Origin: Streptosporangiaceae bacterium | Lineage (GTDB): Bacteria > Actinomycetota > Actinomycetes > Streptosporangiales > Streptosporangiaceae | Assembly (NCBI GenBank): GCA_030040815.1 | Contig: JASHSZ010000076.1 | Span: forward strand, 1 to 12,312 | Direction of reading: 5' to 3' | Length of the DNA: 12,312 nucleotides | Part shown: positions 5,841 through 12,312 of the stretch, in pieces | Position numbering within the stretch: position 1 is the stretch's first letter | Layout: each line of letters opens with the position of its first letter | The notes under the pieces: generated by a model | The model's database searches: none | The model's input: only the letters and a program-made list of their open reading frames with translations | What the model was told of the DNA's origin: nothing | Program-made: the position numbers and the translations under genes

Positions 5841-7139
5841 ATGGCCGTTACCAGCACATTCATCGATGATGCCCCCGATCTGCCCGATCTGCAGTGGTCC
5901 CTCACGGTCGATGCCGCTTACAACCGATCGCGCCGTGCGGCGCTCGCCGACACAAGCGTGGGTCCGGTCGGGCTGGAAATCGAGATGCACCCGCTGAACT
6001 TGCACGCGGTTGCCGAGTCCGTGACCTGGCCTCAGGTTGAGGAGATGACGGGAGAGCTGCGTCGCATCGGCCTTCGGAGCGCCATCACGGTGGAGCCGGG
6101 CGGTCAGGTGGAGCTGTCGTGCCCGCCCGCCCCGGACATCGTTACCGCGGTCCGCGGCCTGGAAGCCGAGGCCGCGGACGTGCGCGCTGTTATCGCCGAT
6201 CGGGGATTCGGCGTCGCATATGCCGGCGCAGACCCCCTCAGGCCCTCCCTGCGCATCAACCCGCGCCCGCGCTACCGCGCAATGGAGCAGCATTTCCGGG
6301 CTACCGGCATGGCTGGCGCGGGCGCGGTGATGATGAACTCGACCGCCGCCCTGCAGGTGAATCTCGAGGCTGGCCCCGAGCAACACTGGGGGGAACGGGT
6401 CGCGCACGCGTATCGCATCGGACCAACGATGCTGGCCATTGCCGCGAACTCCCCATGGTTGTCGGGACAGCCAACCGGCTGGAAGTCCGCCAGGCAGCGC
6501 GCATGGGCCGCCCTCGACGCGCGTGCGTGCGGCCCCGTTCCCGGCTGCAGCGCTCGTCCTGCAGGCGCCAGCGCGGTTGACCCGGCCGATGCCTGGGCTC
6601 GCTACGCCATGCACGCGCCCGTCGCGTTCATCCGGTGCGGCCACGGGGTCCAGGCGGTCGGCGTGGCGGTGCCGTTTGAGGACTGGGCACGCGGCAGTGT
6701 CCGGCTCGGGAACCGGGCACCCACCGCGGCTGACCTCGACACCCATCTCACCACGCTGTTCCCGCCTGTCCGGCTGCGCGGCTACCTGGAACTGCGCTAC
6801 CTGGATGTGACCTCGCCCTGCTGGTGGCCAGCCATCGCGGCCGTCGTTACCACACTCATGGATGACCCTGTCGCTGCCGATGCGGCGGCAGAGGCCACCG
6901 AGGAGACGGCCGCGCTGTGGACCGAGGCGGCGCGGGACGGGCTCGACAACGCTCGACTCGCGAGCTCGGCTGTGCGCTGCCTTGCAGTGGCCGCGAGGCG
7001 AGCTCCGGCCGAATTCGGCGCCGTGATCGCTGACCTCGCCGACCTGGTCGAATCGGGCCGCTGTCCCGGTGACGTGCTAGCAGAGCGCATCAAGCAGATC
7101 GGACCCGCCGCCGCCTTCGAGGAGCTTGCCCATGCATGA
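5841..7139 (+). CDS. egtA: EgtA, glutamate-cysteine ligase of ergothioneine synthesis
   Basis: ATP-dependent ligase that joins the Glu gamma-carboxyl to Cys, giving the gamma-glutamylcysteine used by EgtB. 432 aa, normal for the family. Seen: GCS2-type motifs [10 protein letters not shown] (43-52; acidic residues for Mg-ATP), [16 protein letters not shown] (81-96), [15 protein letters not shown] (164-178), and [11 protein letters not shown] near the C-terminal third. The ATG at 5841 is chosen because GGAGGGG lies about eight bases upstream and because the 39 residues added by the ATG at 5724 are low in complexity and overlap the hairpin. The last eight bases overlap egtB (ATGCATGA), showing an operon with coupled translation. 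The alternative of a mycothiol or glutathione enzyme is less likely because egtB and egtD follow. Confidence 0.95.
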   Translation: MAVTSTFIDDAPDLPDLQWSLTVDAAYNRSRRAALADTSVGPVGLEIEMHPLNLHAVAESVTWPQVEEMTGELRRIGLRSAITVEPGGQVELSCPPAPDIVTAVRGLEAEAADVRAVIADRGFGVAYAGADPLRPSLRINPRPRYRAMEQHFRATGMAGAGAVMMNSTAALQVNLEAGPEQHWGERVAHAYRIGPTMLAIAANSPWLSGQPTGWKSARQRAWAALDARACGPVPGCSARPAGASAVDPADAWARYAMHAPVAFIRCGHGVQAVGVAVPFEDWARGSVRLGNRAPTAADLDTHLTTLFPPVRLRGYLELRYLDVTSPCWWPAIAAVVTTLMDDPVAADAAAEATEETAALWTEAARDGLDNARLASSAVRCLAVAARRAPAEFGAVIADLADLVESGRCPGDVLAERIKQIGPAAAFEELAHA

Positions 7140-8394
7140 AACCGTCGTCCGCGACCTGCAGAGAGCCAGATCGCGAACCCTTCATCTCACCGACCTCGAA
7201 GAGCCCATCCTGGTAGCTCAGCACGACCCGCTGATGAGCCCGCTGGTGTGGGACCTGGCTCACGTCGGGCAGCAGGAGGAGCTGTGGCTGCTACGCGGCG
7301 GTGACCCCAGCAAGCCAGGGATGCTGACCCCCGAGATCGACTCACTGTATGACGCGTTCAAGCACCCGCGTGCCGAGCGCCCGAGCCTGCCCTTGCTGCC
7401 GCCGGTGGAGGCGCGCGCGTACGACCACGAGGTCCGCGGCCGGGTGCTGGACGTGATCGAGCGCACGCCCGCGGACGACCTGTTCACCGCCGGCATGGTC
7501 GTCCAGCACGAGGAACAGCACGACGAGACGATGTTCGCCACGCTGCAACTACGCCAAGGGCCACCCGTGCTGCTGCAGCGCCGGGCGCTGCCGCCGGGCC
7601 GCGATGTCGGCCCGGCACGAGTCCTGGTGCCAGGCGGTCCATTCACGCTGGGCGTCGATCTTGACGACGAGCCGTTCGCGCTCGACAACGAGCGGCCCGC
7701 GCACCCGGTCGATGTCGGCCCGTTCTGGATCGGACGCGTGCCAGTGACCAACCGTCAGTGGCGCGACTTCATCGCGGACGGCGGCTACTCTCGGCCTGAC
7801 CTGTGGTCGGCCCGCGGCTGGGCACACCGGACCGAGGCCGGGCTCGAGCGGCCGATGTTCTGGACAGCCGTGGGCACCAGGCGCCGGTTCGGCGCCGAAG
7901 AGGACGTGCCGCCGGACGAGCCTGTTCAGCACATCTGCTACTTCGAGGCCGAGGCCTTCGCACGCTGGTCTGGCGCTCGGCTGCCGACCGAGATCGAGTG
8001 GGAGAAGGCCTGCGCCTGGGATCCCCGTGCGGGCACCAGGCGCAAGTGGCCGTGGGGATCGGAGGCACCCACCGAAGAGCGGGCGAACCTCGGCGGGCTC
8101 GGGCTACGCGCGGCGCCAGTCGGGGCCTACCCGAGCGGTGCTTCGGCGTACGGAGCCGAGCAGATGATCGGCGACGTCTGGGAGTGGACGTCGTCCGACT
8201 TCGCGCCGTGGCCGGGCTTCTTGCCGATGATCTACCGCAACTACAGCCAGCCGTTCTTTGGCGGTGACTACAAGGTGCTGCGCGGCGGCTCGTGGGCAGT
8301 GGCCCCGTCGACCATCCGGCCGTCGTTCCGCAACTGGGACTACCCCATCCGGCGGCAGATCTTTACCGGTGTCCGGCTGGCTTGGGACGCCTGA
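7132..8394 (+). CDS. egtB: EgtB, hercynine oxygenase (sulfoxide synthase)
   Basis: Non-haem iron enzyme that uses O2 to link the sulfur of gamma-glutamylcysteine to hercynine. 420 aa. The N-terminal DinB-type domain (about 8-140) has the three iron ligands His44 ([11 protein letters not shown]) and His126/His130 (QHEEQHDE). The C-terminal formylglycine-generating-enzyme-like domain (about 160-418) has [38 protein letters not shown] and [17 protein letters not shown]. Asp403 and Arg407 show the D-x3-R spacing that I recall for gamma-glutamylcysteine-binding residues in the mycobacterial enzyme, so it is probably the gamma-glutamylcysteine type. Tyr368 or Tyr371 ([10 protein letters not shown]) is where the catalytic Tyr is expected. 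The start is ATG at 7132 with GGAG seven bases upstream. Confidence 0.97.
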   Translation: MHETVVRDLQRARSRTLHLTDLEEPILVAQHDPLMSPLVWDLAHVGQQEELWLLRGGDPSKPGMLTPEIDSLYDAFKHPRAERPSLPLLPPVEARAYDHEVRGRVLDVIERTPADDLFTAGMVVQHEEQHDETMFATLQLRQGPPVLLQRRALPPGRDVGPARVLVPGGPFTLGVDLDDEPFALDNERPAHPVDVGPFWIGRVPVTNRQWRDFIADGGYSRPDLWSARGWAHRTEAGLERPMFWTAVGTRRRFGAEEDVPPDEPVQHICYFEAEAFARWSGARLPTEIEWEKACAWDPRAGTRRKWPWGSEAPTEERANLGGLGLRAAPVGAYPSGASAYGAEQMIGDVWEWTSSDFAPWPGFLPMIYRNYSQPFFGGDYKVLRGGSWAVAPSTIRPSFRNWDYPIRRQIFTGVRLAWDA

Positions 8395-8484
8395 GTGTGC
8401 CGCCACCTGGCGTGGCCCGGCTCGTCGCTCACCCTCGGCGACGTCCGGGCCGACGAGGTCACGACCACCGATCTGGAGGCATGA
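8395..8484 (+). pseudogene. egtC: egtC remnant: start and tail only, centre deleted
   Basis: EgtC is the class II glutamine-amidotransferase-like hydrolase that removes Glu from the EgtB product, using Cys2 as nucleophile. This 29-codon ORF starts with GTG directly after the egtB stop (TGAGTG) and reads V-CRHLAWPG, the family's near-invariant N-terminus (M-C-R-H-L/V-A). It then passes into SSLTLGDVRADEVTTTDLEA, which looks like the C-terminus of the same family. A full EgtC has about 230-260 residues, so some 200 or more are missing. The frame is intact and the stop lies four bases before egtD, whose ribosome-binding site is inside the remnant. That the tail derives from EgtC is inferred from its type and position; the head is firm. 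A sequencing or assembly gap is the alternative. Confidence 0.8.
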
Positions 8485-8488
8485 CACG

Positions 8489-9457
8489 ATGCCATCATCG
8501 AACCGGGTTCAGGCTCGCCCCGACCGTTACCTGGCGGCGCTGCGAGCCGACGTCCTCGCAGGGCTGTCCGCAACGCCGAAGACCCTGCCGCCGAAGTACT
8601 TCTACGACGAGCGCGGCAGTGCGCTGTTTGACGAGATCACGCGTCTGCCTGAGTACTACCTGACCAGGGCGGAGACGTCGATCCTGGCTGCCCGTGCGGC
8701 CGAGATCGCCGCGCTGTCGGGCTGCGAGTCCCTGGTTGAGCTGGGCAGCGGTACCTCGGCCAAGACGGGGCTGCTCCTGCGCGCGATGCTGGAAGAGGGC
8801 ACGCTCCGCGAGTTCGTACCCCTAGATGTCGACCCTGTGGTCCTAGCAGCAGCCACGGACGCGCTGGGTGCCAGGTACCCCCGGCTGCGAATCGCGCCGT
8901 TCGTGGGCGACTTCGAATGCGACCTCGGCGCGATACCCCTGGCGGGCCGCCGGATGATTGCTTTCTTGGGCTCCACCATTGGCAATCTCGAACCGCCCGC
9001 GCGGGCGCGGCTGCTCAGGCAGGTGCGCGCAGCGCTCCAGCCGGGCGATACCTTCCTGCTCGGAACCGACCTGGTGAAGGACACCGGGCGCCTGCTCCGC
9101 GCCTACGACGATCCGGCCGGCGTGACAGCGGAGTTCAACCGCAACGTCCTCCGGGTCATCAACAAGGACCTGTCCGCCGACTTTGACGTAGACGAATTCG
9201 AGCACGTGGCGATCTGGGACGCGGCCTGCCAGTGGATCGAGATGCGACTACGTAGCACTCGCGCGCAGACTGTGCGGATTGCTGACCTCGACCTCACCGT
9301 CTCCTTCGCGGCGGGCGAAGAGATACGCACCGAGATCTCGGCAAAGTTCCGGCCTGAGCAGGTGCGCGCCGAGCTGACCGACGCCGGACTGGACCCGGTA
9401 CGGTCCTGGACCGACGACAAGGCCGACTTCGCTCTGACGCTGGCACAGCGCAGCTAG
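8489..9457 (+). CDS. egtD: EgtD, histidine N-alpha-trimethyltransferase
   Basis: Transfers three methyl groups from S-adenosylmethionine to histidine, giving hercynine, the EgtB substrate. 322 aa, about the length of the mycobacterial enzyme (321). Seen: substrate-side Tyr39 and Tyr56 (PKYFYDERGSALFDEITRLP), SAM motif ELGSGTSAKT (84-93), Asp113 (PLDVDP), GSTIGN with Gly161 and Asn166, Tyr206 and the late R-T-E282-I-S284. These positions agree with those I recall for the histidine-binding residues of M. smegmatis EgtD, so it should be active. Start ATG at 8489 has GGAGG nine bases upstream, inside the egtC remnant; an open frame to 8258 is only shadow of egtB. It is the last ergothioneine gene here, and no egtE follows. 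Confidence 0.97.
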   Translation: MPSSNRVQARPDRYLAALRADVLAGLSATPKTLPPKYFYDERGSALFDEITRLPEYYLTRAETSILAARAAEIAALSGCESLVELGSGTSAKTGLLLRAMLEEGTLREFVPLDVDPVVLAAATDALGARYPRLRIAPFVGDFECDLGAIPLAGRRMIAFLGSTIGNLEPPARARLLRQVRAALQPGDTFLLGTDLVKDTGRLLRAYDDPAGVTAEFNRNVLRVINKDLSADFDVDEFEHVAIWDAACQWIEMRLRSTRAQTVRIADLDLTVSFAAGEEIRTEISAKFRPEQVRAELTDAGLDPVRSWTDDKADFALTLAQRS

Positions 9458-9502
9458 GCAGGTCCTTGCGGCCGCTGCGACCTTGCCCCGAGCTGGACCG
9501 GG

Positions 9503-9518
9503 CAGCGGTGCCCCGCTG
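9503..9518 (+). terminator. weak terminator candidate after egtD
   Basis: CAGCGG-tgcc-CCGCTG, a 6-bp G/C-rich stem 46 bp after the egtD stop. It has no T-run, as is usual in high-GC actinobacteria. Weak on its own. Confidence 0.25.
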
Positions 9519-9680
9519 ACACCGCCGCCCGGCCGTCCCTGTGCCTGCTCTGCCGAGGCATGCCAGGAGAGAGTCCGGCGGAGTAGGTCAATGCTGACGT
9601 TGGTGGTCTGGGTGAAGTCGTCGAGGCGTTGCTTCTGCACAGGAGGGTCTCGTGCCACGCCGTCGCCGGTCTGTCGCCGG

Positions 9681-9701
9681 GCTGACAGTCGTCCTGTCAG
9701 C
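9681..9701. terminator. perfect 8-bp hairpin, terminator or operator
   Basis: GCTGACAG-tcgtc-CTGTCAGC, with perfect arms and a 5-base loop, 224 bp after egtD. It could end the egt transcript or bind a dimeric regulator; no T-run follows. Confidence 0.4.
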
Positions 9702-9758
9702 TTGACGACGCGTGCATCCCTGCCTGGGCGACCGGCTGGACTGGCAGGGCGAGGATTC

Positions 9759-9884
9759 ATGAGTCTCGCCGATATTTCGACGGCTCGCCGGCCGGACGCG
9801 GAGGCCGTCGCGGCGCTCGCTCGGGCGGCAGAGCGCTTCGCCGCCGACGGCAACCTAACCTCGCCTCGGCGCAAGCGCCGCTGA
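9759..9884 (+). CDS. possible 41-aa small protein
   Basis: ATG is preceded by GAGGA at a short distance (GAGGATTC-ATG). The product begins MSLADISTARRPD, has a helix (AEAVAALARAAERFAADG) and ends in a basic tail (SPRRKRR). Composition and codon use are plausible, but there is no recognised family and the length gives little statistical weight. Confidence 0.3.
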   Translation: MSLADISTARRPDAEAVAALARAAERFAADGNLTSPRRKRR

Positions 9885-9924
9885 CATGGCGGCCGACCCG
9901 GGCAACGCCGTGAAGGGGCTCCAG

Positions 9925-9930
9925 TAGAGT
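9925..9930 (+). promoter_or_regulatory. -10 box (TAGAGT) of leaderless DUF1330 gene
   Basis: TAGAGT stands exactly six bases before the ATG at 9937, the same TANNNT-N6-ATG layout as at marR. There is no ribosome-binding site between them. A -35 is unclear (GGCAAC 18 bases upstream at best). Confidence 0.5.
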
Positions 9931-9936
9931 CGCCGC

Positions 9937-10227
9937 ATGGCTGCGTACGTCATCGTTGAAACGGACGTCACCGACCCTGACCAATACGAGCAGTACAAGG
10001 CGGCGTCACCCGCTGCGATCGCGGCCGGCGGCGGCCACTTTCTGGTTCGCGGTGGCGAGCTGGTCACGCTTGAGGGCGACTGGCATCCGCCGCGGCTCGT
10101 GGTGCTGGAGTTTGCCGACCTGCGGGCCGCGACGCGCTGGTATGAGTCAGATGTCTACCAGGAGACGAAGAAGCTGCGCGCGGGCGCAGCGAGCTTCCGC
10201 GCGGTCGCTGTGCAGGGCGTCGATTAG
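9937..10227 (+). CDS. DUF1330 family protein
   Basis: A 96-aa cytoplasmic protein of the dimeric alpha/beta-barrel (ferredoxin-like) fold. Seen: AYVIVETDVTDPDQYEQYKA at the start, an Ala/Gly-rich turn (AAIAAGGGHFLVRGGELVTL), then RLVVLEFADLRAATRWYESD and VYQETKKLRAGAASFRAVAV. This is the full family pattern from end to end. The biochemical role of DUF1330 is not established. The gene is probably leaderless and monocistronic, since 130 bp separate it from the next gene. Confidence 0.93.
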   Translation: MAAYVIVETDVTDPDQYEQYKAASPAAIAAGGGHFLVRGGELVTLEGDWHPPRLVVLEFADLRAATRWYESDVYQETKKLRAGAASFRAVAVQGVD

Positions 10228-10358
10228 CAGGGCCGCGTCCGCCGCGTAGACCGCATGCGCTGGCAGCCAGACCGATCAGGAATCGAGAAGCGTCCCCTGG
10301 TTCGTCGCGGTGATACTCCTGACGAGAAGCAGACGGACGGACGACCTTAGGAGCGACC

Positions 10359-10712
10359 ATGACCACCTCTGCTACGCAGGGCATCAAGACCGTGCTGCAC
10401 CCCGTGTCCGACCTGGCTGCGGCCAAGCCTGTGTACACGGCGCTACTCGGCGTCGAGCCATCCGCCGACGCGGACTACTACGTTGGCTACGACGCCGAAG
10501 GCCAGCACATCGGGCTGGTGCCGGGCGGTGGGCAGGGCATGACCTCGCCGGTGGCCTACTGGCACGTGCCCGATATCGAGGCGAAGCTGGCTGAGGTGAC
10601 CGCTGCCGGTGCCACCGTGAAGGACCCCGTGCGCAACGTCGGCGGCGGCCGCCGAGTGGCGAGTTTCACCGATCCGGATGGCAACGTCCTCGGGCTGCTG
10701 CAGGACAGCTGA
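10359..10712 (+). CDS. VOC-family (glyoxalase/bleomycin-resistance fold) protein
   Basis: A 117-aa protein with the two-module beta-alpha-beta-beta-beta fold: strand and helix KTVLHPVSDLAAAKPVYTAL, then LGVEP, DYYVGYDAEGQHIGLVPGG in the first half, and SPVAYWHVPDIEAKLAEVTA followed by VASFTDPDGNVLGLLQ in the second. The family binds metals or small molecules; roles range from glyoxalase to dioxygenase to drug binding, and the sequence does not decide which. The ATG is preceded by AGGAG at good distance. Six bases separate its stop from the uvrA-like gene, so the two are probably co-transcribed. Confidence 0.93.
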   Translation: MTTSATQGIKTVLHPVSDLAAAKPVYTALLGVEPSADADYYVGYDAEGQHIGLVPGGGQGMTSPVAYWHVPDIEAKLAEVTAAGATVKDPVRNVGGGRRVASFTDPDGNVLGLLQDS

Positions 10713-10718
10713 GCGCCG

Positions 10719-12312
10719 GTGAGCAGGGCCGCGACGACCGATAGGCAATCCGCTGCGCTGCCCGCGGAGGCCCGCCACGATGCGATCCGCGTGCACGGCG
10801 CGCGTGAGAACAACCTCAAGGACATCAGCGTCGAGATCCCGAAGCGCCGCCTGACGGTGTTCACCGGCGTGTCCGGCTCCGGCAAGACCTCTCTGGTGTT
10901 CGACACCATCGCGGCGGAGTCGCAGCGGCTCATCAACGAGACGTACAGCGCGTTCGTGCAGGGCTTCATGCCGACGCTGGCGCGGCCTGACGTCGACGTA
11001 CTCGACGGGCTGACGACCGCGATCATCGTCGACCAGCAGCGGCTGGGTGCCGACCCCCGCTCCACGCTCGGCACCGCCACCGACGCGAACGCGATGCTGC
11101 GCATTCTGTTCAGTCGCCTGGGGCGGCCGCACATCGGCTCGCCCAAGGCGTTCTCCTTCAACGTCGCCTCGATCAGCGGGGCGGGTGCGGTCGAGTTCGA
11201 ACGTGGCGGCAAGACCGTCAGGGAACGGCGCAGCTTCAGCATCACCGGCGGCATGTGCGCGCGGTGCGAAGGGCTGGGCACTGTCTCTGATATCGACCTG
11301 ACCGAGCTGTTCGACGAGTCCAAGTCGCTTGCCGAGGGCGCGATTACCGTCCCCGGCTACACGGGGGGCGGCTGGAACTCTCGCCTCTACCTGGAGTCGG
11401 GCTTTGTCGACCCGAACAAGCCGATCCGCGGCTACACCGAGAAGGAGATGCACGACTTCCTGCACCACGAGCCGGTCAGGATGAAAATCGCAGGCATCAA
11501 CATGACCTACGAGGGGCTGATCCCGCGGATCCAGAGGTCGATGCTGTCCAAGGACAAGGAGGCGATGCAGCCGCACGTCCGACAGTTCGTGGACCGCGCG
11601 GTCACCTTCACCGCCTGCCCGGAGTGCGGCGGCACCCGGCTCACCGAAGCGGCCCGGTCCTCGCGGATCAAGGGCATCAACATCGCCGAGGTGTGCGCCA
11701 TGCAGATCAGCGACCTGGCCGAGTGGGTGGACGGCCTCGGCGAGCCGCCGGTGGCACCGCTGCTCGCTGCGCTGACACAGACCCTCGACTCCTTCGTGGA
11801 GGTCGGACTGGGCTACCTCAGCCTGGACCGCCCGTCCGGCACGCTCTCAGGCGGCGAGGCACAGCGCGCCAAGATGGTCCGCCAGCTCGGTTCGTCGCTC
11901 ACAGACGTCACTTACGTCTTCGACGAGCCGACCGTAGGGCTGCACCCGCACGATGTCCGGCGGATGAACGACCTGCTGCTACGGCTGCGCGACAAGGGCA
12001 ACACCGTGCTCGTCGTCGAGCACGATCCAGCGACGATCGCCATCGCCGACCACGTCGTCGACCTCGGGCCGGGCGCTGGCACCCAGGGCGGGGAGGTGGT
12101 TTTCAGGGGCCCCGTCGACGGGCTGCGGGCCAGCGGCACCCTCACCGGCCGGCATCTCGGCGATCGAGCCGCCGTCAAGGAGACGGTCCGGACGCCAACC
12201 GGCGTGCTGGAGATCCGCGATGCGACAGAGCACAACCTGCGCGACGTCGACGTGGACATCCCCCTTGGGGTACTGGTCGTCATCACCGGCGTCGCGGGCG
12301 CCGGGAAGAGCT
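10719..12312 (+). CDS. short-form UvrA-like ABC ATPase, C-terminus cut by window edge
   Basis: A DNA-associated ABC ATPase of the UvrA family; 531 residues are visible. Seen: Walker A GVSGSGKTS (50-58), C-x2-C at 180/183 and 300/303 (zinc-finger-type pairs), ABC signature LSGGEAQRAKM (376-386), Walker B VFDEPTVGLHP (400-410), His435 (VVEHDP), and the second Walker A GVAGAGKS (524-531) at the edge. Between the first Walker A and the signature there are only about 320 residues, far fewer than in UvrA proper. This fits the UvrA2/DrrC-like short forms, which lack the UvrB-binding region. Members protect against DNA-binding drugs, for example daunorubicin self-resistance by DrrC; true excision repair is less likely. 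GTG at 10719 is the start; the ribosome-binding site is poor, consistent with coupling to the VOC gene. Confidence 0.93.
   Translation, partial: MSRAATTDRQSAALPAEARHDAIRVHGARENNLKDISVEIPKRRLTVFTGVSGSGKTSLVFDTIAAESQRLINETYSAFVQGFMPTLARPDVDVLDGLTTAIIVDQQRLGADPRSTLGTATDANAMLRILFSRLGRPHIGSPKAFSFNVASISGAGAVEFERGGKTVRERRSFSITGGMCARCEGLGTVSDIDLTELFDESKSLAEGAITVPGYTGGGWNSRLYLESGFVDPNKPIRGYTEKEMHDFLHHEPVRMKIAGINMTYEGLIPRIQRSMLSKDKEAMQPHVRQFVDRAVTFTACPECGGTRLTEAARSSRIKGINIAEVCAMQISDLAEWVDGLGEPPVAPLLAALTQTLDSFVEVGLGYLSLDRPSGTLSGGEAQRAKMVRQLGSSLTDVTYVFDEPTVGLHPHDVRRMNDLLLRLRDKGNTVLVVEHDPATIAIADHVVDLGPGAGTQGGEVVFRGPVDGLRASGTLTGRHLGDRAAVKETVRTPTGVLEIRDATEHNLRDVDVDIPLGVLVVITGVAGAGKS

Larger units (their letters stand above)
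9458..9936. other. 479-bp stretch after the egt operon
   Basis: No established gene. It holds two hairpins (9503-9518 and 9681-9701), a possible 41-aa ORF (9759-9884) and the promoter of the DUF1330 gene. Two longer ORFs (plus 9483-9884, minus 9248-9874) have atypical Arg/Pro/Ser-rich compositions and are dismissed. Confidence 0.5.

Noticed and set aside
5706..6746. 346-aa open frame on the minus strand
   Set aside because: It lies fully opposite egtA and its upstream region, with low-complexity composition and no recognisable domain.
8258..8488. Extension of EgtD into egtB
   Set aside because: The frame is open only because of the GC-rich shadow of egtB. The ATG at 8489 gives the family's length and residue numbering.
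9653..9706. Short peptide frame with GGAGG before a GTG (about 17 codons), running through the 9681 hairpin
   Set aside because: It is too short, and the hairpin explains the sequence better.
10443..11576. 377-aa open frame on the minus strand
   Set aside because: It is antisense to the clear VOC and UvrA-like genes and has His/Arg/Val-rich shadow composition.
1..12312. CRISPR array, insertion sequence or long direct repeats
   Set aside because: I saw no regularly spaced repeats, transposase motifs or terminal inverted repeats on either strand.

Overview
The window is from a high-GC Gram-positive bacterium, almost certainly an actinomycete. The evidence is the uniformly G/C-rich third codon positions, GTG and TTG starts, a PknB-type Ser/Thr kinase, the actinobacterial ergothioneine genes egtA/egtB/egtD, a tRNA gene without an encoded CCA end, and TANNNT -10 boxes placed six bases before start codons (leaderless genes). 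I cannot name the genus.

Left part (1-4799, all on the minus strand). Read in the direction of transcription, it starts with a MarR-family regulator whose own promoter is overlapped by a perfect inverted repeat. After a 200-bp gap comes a tight run of five small proteins (75-122 aa), each with one N-terminal membrane helix and a helical tail. They are followed by a soluble 74-aa protein that lacks an ordinary start codon, a doubtful 82-aa ORF, a 55-aa two-helix membrane protein and a membrane-anchored Ser/Thr kinase that runs off the left edge. The small-membrane-protein run is the least explained part of the window and the best candidate for an undescribed system.

Middle (4877-5586). A tRNA-Arg(ACG) with a promoter-like box lies upstream of, and convergent with, a 185-aa protein carrying an R-N-x3-H motif typical of HEPN RNases.

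Ergothioneine operon (5691-9457, plus strand). egtA overlaps egtB, egtB abuts a 29-codon remnant of egtC, and this is followed at once by egtD. EgtA, EgtB and EgtD keep the expected active-site residues. The gene for the amidohydrolase EgtC has been reduced to its start (Cys-Arg-His signature) joined to a short tail. No egtE is seen. Two perfect inverted repeats lie in the egtA promoter/leader.

Right part (9458-12312, plus strand). About 480 bp contain two hairpins and a possible 41-aa ORF. A leaderless DUF1330 protein follows. Then come a VOC-fold protein and, 6 bp later, a short-form UvrA-like ABC ATPase that runs off the right edge. The last two probably form an operon.
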